Shown here piece after piece: positions 5,991 through 9,608 of a DNA stretch of 9,608 nt (position 1 is its first letter; every line of letters begins with the position of its first letter). The position numbers and the translations under genes are program-made. The stretch comes from Phocaeicola plebeius (GTDB lineage Bacteria; Bacteroidota; Bacteroidia; Bacteroidales; Bacteroidaceae), in the NCBI GenBank assembly GCA_004558305.1, contig SFDG01000076.1:1-9608 (forward strand). Reading direction: 5' to 3'. The notes under the pieces are model-generated. The model saw nothing but the letters and a program-made list of their open reading frames with translations, made no database searches and had not been told where the DNA came from.

Positions 5991-8900
5991 TTAGAAACTA
6001 ACATTTAAACCAAACACATACGAACGGGGGAGTGAGTAGCCACCAAAGCTGTCGGCACCGTATTCGGGAGAGAACATGGTGTCGGCTCCGGTCAGGTAGC
6101 CCAGGTTCTGTGCCGTAAAGCTCAGTTCGAGGCTCTGCAGGCCGACCTTGGTAATCCACTTCTTGGGCAGGTCGTACGAAAGGCAGATCTCGCGGAAAGC
6201 CAGGTAGTCGCCCTTGTAGGTGAAGAGGCTGGTGGTGCCGCGGGCATAGTTGCGCTTACCGTTCTGGTCCGCAAAATAGTAGGTAGGATATTTGGCTCCC
6301 GGATTTTCGGGGGTCCAGGTGTCCTTGCTGAGTTCGATGGTATTGTAACCGCCCTGCATACATCCCATGATCCACGGGGTACGATAGTCGGTGACCGTAT
6401 GGCCCAGAGCATAGTCCATGCGCATGCTCAGGTTCAGTCCGCGCCAACCGCCGTTCAGCGTGATACCGCCGGTGACTTTCGGCAGCCGGTTGCCCAGCTT
6501 CACCTTGTCATAATCATCGATGACACCGTCGCCGTTCACGTCCTTCCATTTCACGTCACCCGGCTGGATGGGCATGTATTTACGGCTCTTCTTCTGGGCA
6601 TCGGTCAGCTGGTTCCATGCATCGGGTCCCAGCAGCTCCTTGTACTGTCCGCTATTGTCGGGACTGCTGATGTCGCGCAGGTTGCCGGGAATCTCGTCCA
6701 GGCTCTGGTAGATGCCTTCCGCCTTGAATCCGTACACATCGCCATACTGTTGCCCTTCTTGGTTTCCGCCTACCCAGATCAGCTCGTCGCCGTTGCCGCT
6801 GTATACCTGGAACGCATTCTGACGGTTGTTTTCCAGTCCGTTGTAGGGCAGCTTGATGATCTTGTTCTTGTTCCAGGCAATGTTGGCATTGACCGAGAAC
6901 TTCCAGTCCTTGGTGTCGATGAAGCGAGCCGTCAGGTCGACTTCCAGTCCCTGGTTCTGCAGTTCGCCGTTGTTGGTCTTCCAGGAACTGATGCCGGAAT
7001 GCGAGGGAAGCGGAATGTCGGCATATTTGTCTTTCGTACGGCGGTTGTAGTAGGTCAGGTTCGCCATGTACTTGTTGTTCAGGAAGCCCAGGTCCATACC
7101 CACTTCGAAGGTGTGCGACTTTTCCCAGCGCAGGCCCGGATTGGCGAGTCCGGTGAGTAGCAAACCGGTGGAGCCGCCATAGTTCTTCAGTCCATAGCTG
7201 CCTTGCAGGCCGTATGCACTGATGCCCGATACGTTACCGTTCAGACCGTAGCTGGCACGCAGCTTCGCGAAGGAGAAGATGTCCTGCAACGGTTCCATGA
7301 ACTTTTCCTTACCGAATACCCAGCCGGCAGATACGCCCGGGAAGAATCCCCAGCGGTTGTCGCCCAGCAGCTTCGAATATCCGTCGCGGCGTACGACAAC
7401 GGAAACCAGGTATTTGCTCATGTAGTCGTAGTTCAGACGGCCGAAGAACGACAGGATGCGCTGGCGTTCGTGCCAGGAGTCGATGTCGCGGCTCTCCTTG
7501 GTGGTGAGGGCCAGGTCGGAGAAGTCGGCCAAGGGGGAGCCGTAACCGTATGCATCGAAACCTTTCTTGTTCGAATCGTAGTATTCCATACCCAGCATGG
7601 CCGATACGTAGTGCTCTTCCGTCAGCTGCTTGTTGTAGTTGAGCACGGCATTGTAGGTCTGGTCAATCTGACGCTGCGTGTAGGCGTAGCTCTGGTGATC
7701 CTGCTTGGGCGTGCCCATACGGACATAGATGTCTTTATTGAAATACTCATAGTTGGTGTTGACCATATACAGCGTAGCACCGATCTTGAGGGACAGCCCG
7801 TCGTAGAGGTCGAACACGAAGTTCTGGTTCAGGTTCAGCTTCATGTTGTTGTTGTCGCGCTGCATGTTGTCCAGATTGATGGGCAGAATGGTATCGTAGA
7901 GGTCCCAGCGCACACCGTAGAGGTAGTCGCCTTCTTCGTTGGTGCCGCGGAACGTGGGCGGCAGACTGAACGAACGGCTGAAGAACTGGTTGAGCGGCAT
8001 CTGAACGGTTACTCCCTGGTTGCCGTCGTAGACATCGTACCAGTCGGCATTGACGAACTGGACGGACGACTGGCTGGTGAGCCAGGGGCGGATCTTGTAG
8101 TCGGCATTCAGTGTGGCATTGAAGCGCTTGTACCAGTTGCCCACTGCGTTACCTTCACTGTCGTTGTAACCCAGGTTGAGGAAATAGTTGCCTTTCTCGT
8201 TGCCGCCTGTCAGTCCTAAGTTATAGTCCTGGGTCAGGGCGTTGTCGTTGATGTTGGTATCGCTCAGGTAGAACTCCTTGTAGATGATCTGGTCGCCAAA
8301 GACCGGGTCGGTCATGGTCTTCCATCCCTTGTCGAGGAGGAACTTCAGGTCGTCCGTATATTTCATGGTACTCCATACCGCATTGCCGTTCTTGTTACCA
8401 TCGGCCACCGTGCCGTCTGCGTTGAAGTAGACGTTGCCGGTACCGTAGGGTTGTGCTCCGTTCAGGTCGTTCAGATTGCCTTTCCAGCCATACCATTGTC
8501 CGTCCACCTGGAAGACTTGTGCCGCCTTCTGGTGGGCCGTACGTATCCAATAAAGGTAGTCGCCTCCGTTCAGGAACTCGTAATTGGAGTTGTAGGAGTT
8601 GATGCCGACTTTGGCTTTGAAGCGGATTTCGCTGTGGCCTTCCTTACCGCGTTTGGTCGTGATCAGAATCACACCGTTGTTGGCACGTGCACCGTAGATG
8701 GCGGTAGCACCGGCATCCTTCATCACTTCCATCGACTCGATGTCTTCCGGGTTGATGTCAGCCATGCTGGCCCGTACCTGTCCGTCCACGACCACCAGGG
8801 GAGAACCCGTACCGTCCAGGTTGGTACCGCCGCGCAATACCATCGTGGGAGCGGAGCCCGGATTACCGCTGGTCTGCTGTACGCGGAGGCCGGAAACGGC

Positions 8901-9380
8901 ACCCGACAATGCTTGTGCGGGGTTGGTGAACGAACCTTTGTTCAACACATCTTCCTTTACCTTCGAGATAGAGTTGGTGACCTTGGTGCGGAGCTGTTTG
9001 CCTCCGTAAGCCGTAATTACCACTTCTTCCAGCTGCTGGGAATCGTCTGCCAGGGTAATGTTGATGGGCTGTCCGTCCCATGCAATTTCTTGGGTCACAT
9101 AGCCGACAAACGAAATGACAATGATGTCGCCTTTCTTCACGTTGCTCAAAGAAAAGTCTCCGTCAATACCGGTAATTGTTCCGTTGACGGTTCCTTTGAC
9201 CACGACTGAAGCACCGATAATCGTTTCACCGGTAGCATCCTTAACCACGCCAGTACAAGTTCCGTTTTGCTGTACGGCCCGAACGCCTAAAGGCGCACTG
9301 CCCGCAATGGCATTCACTGCTCCTGTGGATGCAGCGAGCAGAAGTAACAGCATTCTAACTGATTTGAATCGTTTTACCAT
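5991..9380 (-). CDS. SusC/RagA-family TonB-linked outer-membrane transporter
   Basis: The 1129-residue protein is the outer-membrane pore of a SusCD pair, importing an oligosaccharide or other nutrient with energy passed from TonB-ExbBD. Residues 1 to about 26 are a signal peptide (basic start, Leu run, Ala-rich cleavage region). A carboxypeptidase-regulatory-like beta domain (about 42-115, with GVVKDATGETIIGASV and GIDGDFSL) is typical of Bacteroidetes SusC. EEVVITAYG at 118-126 is the putative TonB box. The plug domain (about 133-246) contains LRGGTNL, PLVVVDG, INPEDIESMEVMKDAGATAIYG and NGVILITTKRG, all family hallmarks. The rest is beta-barrel, ending in SYVFGLNVSF with the terminal aromatic residue used for barrel assembly. 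No STN domain is present, so FecI/FecR-type signalling through this protein is unlikely. It is first in the operon with the SusD partner. The ATG at 9378-9380 begins the signal peptide; the internal Met10 would remove its basic region. The substrate is unknown. Confidence 0.97.
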   Translation of the reverse strand: MVKRFKSVRMLLLLLAASTGAVNAIAGSAPLGVRAVQQNGTCTGVVKDATGETIIGASVVVKGTVNGTITGIDGDFSLSNVKKGDIIVISFVGYVTQEIAWDGQPINITLADDSQQLEEVVITAYGGKQLRTKVTNSISKVKEDVLNKGSFTNPAQALSGAVSGLRVQQTSGNPGSAPTMVLRGGTNLDGTGSPLVVVDGQVRASMADINPEDIESMEVMKDAGATAIYGARANNGVILITTKRGKEGHSEIRFKAKVGINSYNSNYEFLNGGDYLYWIRTAHQKAAQVFQVDGQWYGWKGNLNDLNGAQPYGTGNVYFNADGTVADGNKNGNAVWSTMKYTDDLKFLLDKGWKTMTDPVFGDQIIYKEFYLSDTNINDNALTQDYNLGLTGGNEKGNYFLNLGYNDSEGNAVGNWYKRFNATLNADYKIRPWLTSQSSVQFVNADWYDVYDGNQGVTVQMPLNQFFSRSFSLPPTFRGTNEEGDYLYGVRWDLYDTILPINLDNMQRDNNNMKLNLNQNFVFDLYDGLSLKIGATLYMVNTNYEYFNKDIYVRMGTPKQDHQSYAYTQRQIDQTYNAVLNYNKQLTEEHYVSAMLGMEYYDSNKKGFDAYGYGSPLADFSDLALTTKESRDIDSWHERQRILSFFGRLNYDYMSKYLVSVVVRRDGYSKLLGDNRWGFFPGVSAGWVFGKEKFMEPLQDIFSFAKLRASYGLNGNVSGISAYGLQGSYGLKNYGGSTGLLLTGLANPGLRWEKSHTFEVGMDLGFLNNKYMANLTYYNRRTKDKYADIPLPSHSGISSWKTNNGELQNQGLEVDLTARFIDTKDWKFSVNANIAWNKNKIIKLPYNGLENNRQNAFQVYSGNGDELIWVGGNQEGQQYGDVYGFKAEGIYQSLDEIPGNLRDISSPDNSGQYKELLGPDAWNQLTDAQKKSRKYMPIQPGDVKWKDVNGDGVIDDYDKVKLGNRLPKVTGGITLNGGWRGLNLSMRMDYALGHTVTDYRTPWIMGCMQGGYNTIELSKDTWTPENPGAKYPTYYFADQNGKRNYARGTTSLFTYKGDYLAFREICLSYDLPKKWITKVGLQSLELSFTAQNLGYLTGADTMFSPEYGADSFGGYSLPRSYVFGLNVSF

Positions 9381-9416
9381 AGTTTTAATGAATAATTAAA
9401 TTGTTGTTAACAAATG

Positions 9417-9459
9417 ATAGAGGGGTAAGTTCGGGCGGAACTCGCTCTTTACCTTCTAT
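9417..9459 (-). promoter_or_regulatory. Potential 5' leader hairpin of the susC-like mRNA
   Basis: In the minus-strand transcript, AGTTC (complement of 9438-9442) pairs with GAACT (complement of 9428-9432) around the 5-nt loop CGCCC. Two outer helices stack around it: complement of 9450-9453 with 9424-9427, and complement of 9456-9459 with 9417-9420, separated by internal loops. From the promoter position the RNA would start near 9460, so the hairpin would sit at its extreme 5' end. It is followed by about 36 A/T-rich bases before the start codon. It could protect the mRNA end or serve as a site for an sRNA or RNA-binding protein; only the base pairing is visible. Confidence 0.5.
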
Positions 9460-9466
9460 ACTTCCG

Positions 9467-9474
9467 CAAATGTA
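9467..9474 (-). promoter_or_regulatory. -7 promoter element of the susC-susD operon
   Basis: On the minus strand TACATTTG (complement of 9467-9474) matches the Bacteroidetes -7 consensus TAnnTTTG, placing the start near 9460 and the susC start codon about 80 nt downstream. No good TTTG -33 element occurs about 19-21 bp upstream (near 9494-9498). That would fit a promoter depending on an activator, as is common for SusCD operons. Confidence 0.6.
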
Positions 9475-9524
9475 GAGTTTATTTCTGAATATCTCCATAT
9501 AAATTCCTAAAATTTTTTCTTTTT

Positions 9525-9565
9525 ATGTTCAATAACATCCGATAAGTTGTAAAACCTGTATTGAA
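9525..9565. promoter_or_regulatory. Dyad symmetries upstream of the susC promoter
   Basis: ATGTT (9525-9529), spacer CAAT, AACAT (9534-9538) is a perfect short dyad about 70 bp upstream of the predicted susC start. In addition TTCAATA (9528-9534) and TATTGAA (9559-9565) form a wider inverted pair with a 24-bp spacer. The position suits an activator-binding site, but the sequence is A/T-rich and short dyads arise easily by chance. The rest of 9475-9608 shows no gene. Confidence 0.3.
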
Positions 9566-9608
9566 TGTATGTACTCCTTATATTTAAAGAGGTTTTCTTC
9601 TTGTGAAA

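Noticed and set aside
4541..6001. 486-codon plus-strand open frame opposite the susD-like gene
   Set aside because: The translation is Val/Phe-rich with no domain or signal. The minus-strand frame is a clear SusD lipoprotein, so this is a codon-bias shadow.
6399..9209. Plus-strand open frames of 253, 338 and 252 codons opposite the susC-like gene
   Set aside because: They are interrupted, Val/Gln-rich and without recognisable families, and lie fully inside the antisense of a complete SusC gene.

Overview
The window reads as chromosomal DNA of a gut-type Bacteroidales bacterium (Bacteroides or a close relative). Three things support this. There is a complete SusC/SusD outer-membrane pair. Five upstream regions carry the Bacteroidetes promoter signature TAnnTTTG, most with a TTTG-like -33 element about 20 bp upstream. 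Start codons follow A/T-rich leaders without clear Shine-Dalgarno sequences. Genus and species cannot be fixed from the sequence alone.

Layout from left to right. Bases 1-334 hold no gene I can support, only a nested inverted repeat (54-117) and an unstopped minus-strand frame running off the left edge. A tRNA-Lys(TTT) gene lies on the minus strand (379-451) with its own promoter and intrinsic terminator. Divergent from it, a YugP-type membrane zinc metallopeptidase (659-1333) and histidyl-tRNA synthetase (hisS, 1397-2761) run on the plus strand, each with a recognisable promoter. A convergent gap (2762-2988) contains a T8 tract and a compact MITE/REP-like element bounded by imperfect 20-21 nt inverted repeats. 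rmuC (2989-4218) follows on the minus strand with its own promoter. The right half is a minus-strand operon: SusC-like TonB-dependent transporter (9380-5991), then SusD-like lipoprotein (5968-4373), ended by a long-stem intrinsic terminator. The operon has a 5' leader that can fold into a hairpin and a -7 promoter element at 9467-9474.

Functionally the window has two halves. The left is housekeeping: lysine tRNA, histidine charging, a membrane protease and a DNA-recombination protein. The right is one glycan or nutrient capture unit in the outer membrane, in which SusD binds substrate at the surface as a lid over the SusC channel and TonB energises import. No glycoside hydrolase, ECF sigma/anti-sigma pair, hybrid two-component regulator or surface-glycan-binding protein is visible, so substrate and regulator are unknown and may be encoded beyond base 9608.

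I did not find evidence of a previously undescribed defence, mobile or biosynthetic system. The observations most worth checking are the small inverted-repeat elements at 54-117 and 2859-2962, the 5' hairpin and upstream dyads of the susC-like operon, and the overlap of the susD terminator with the rmuC promoter.
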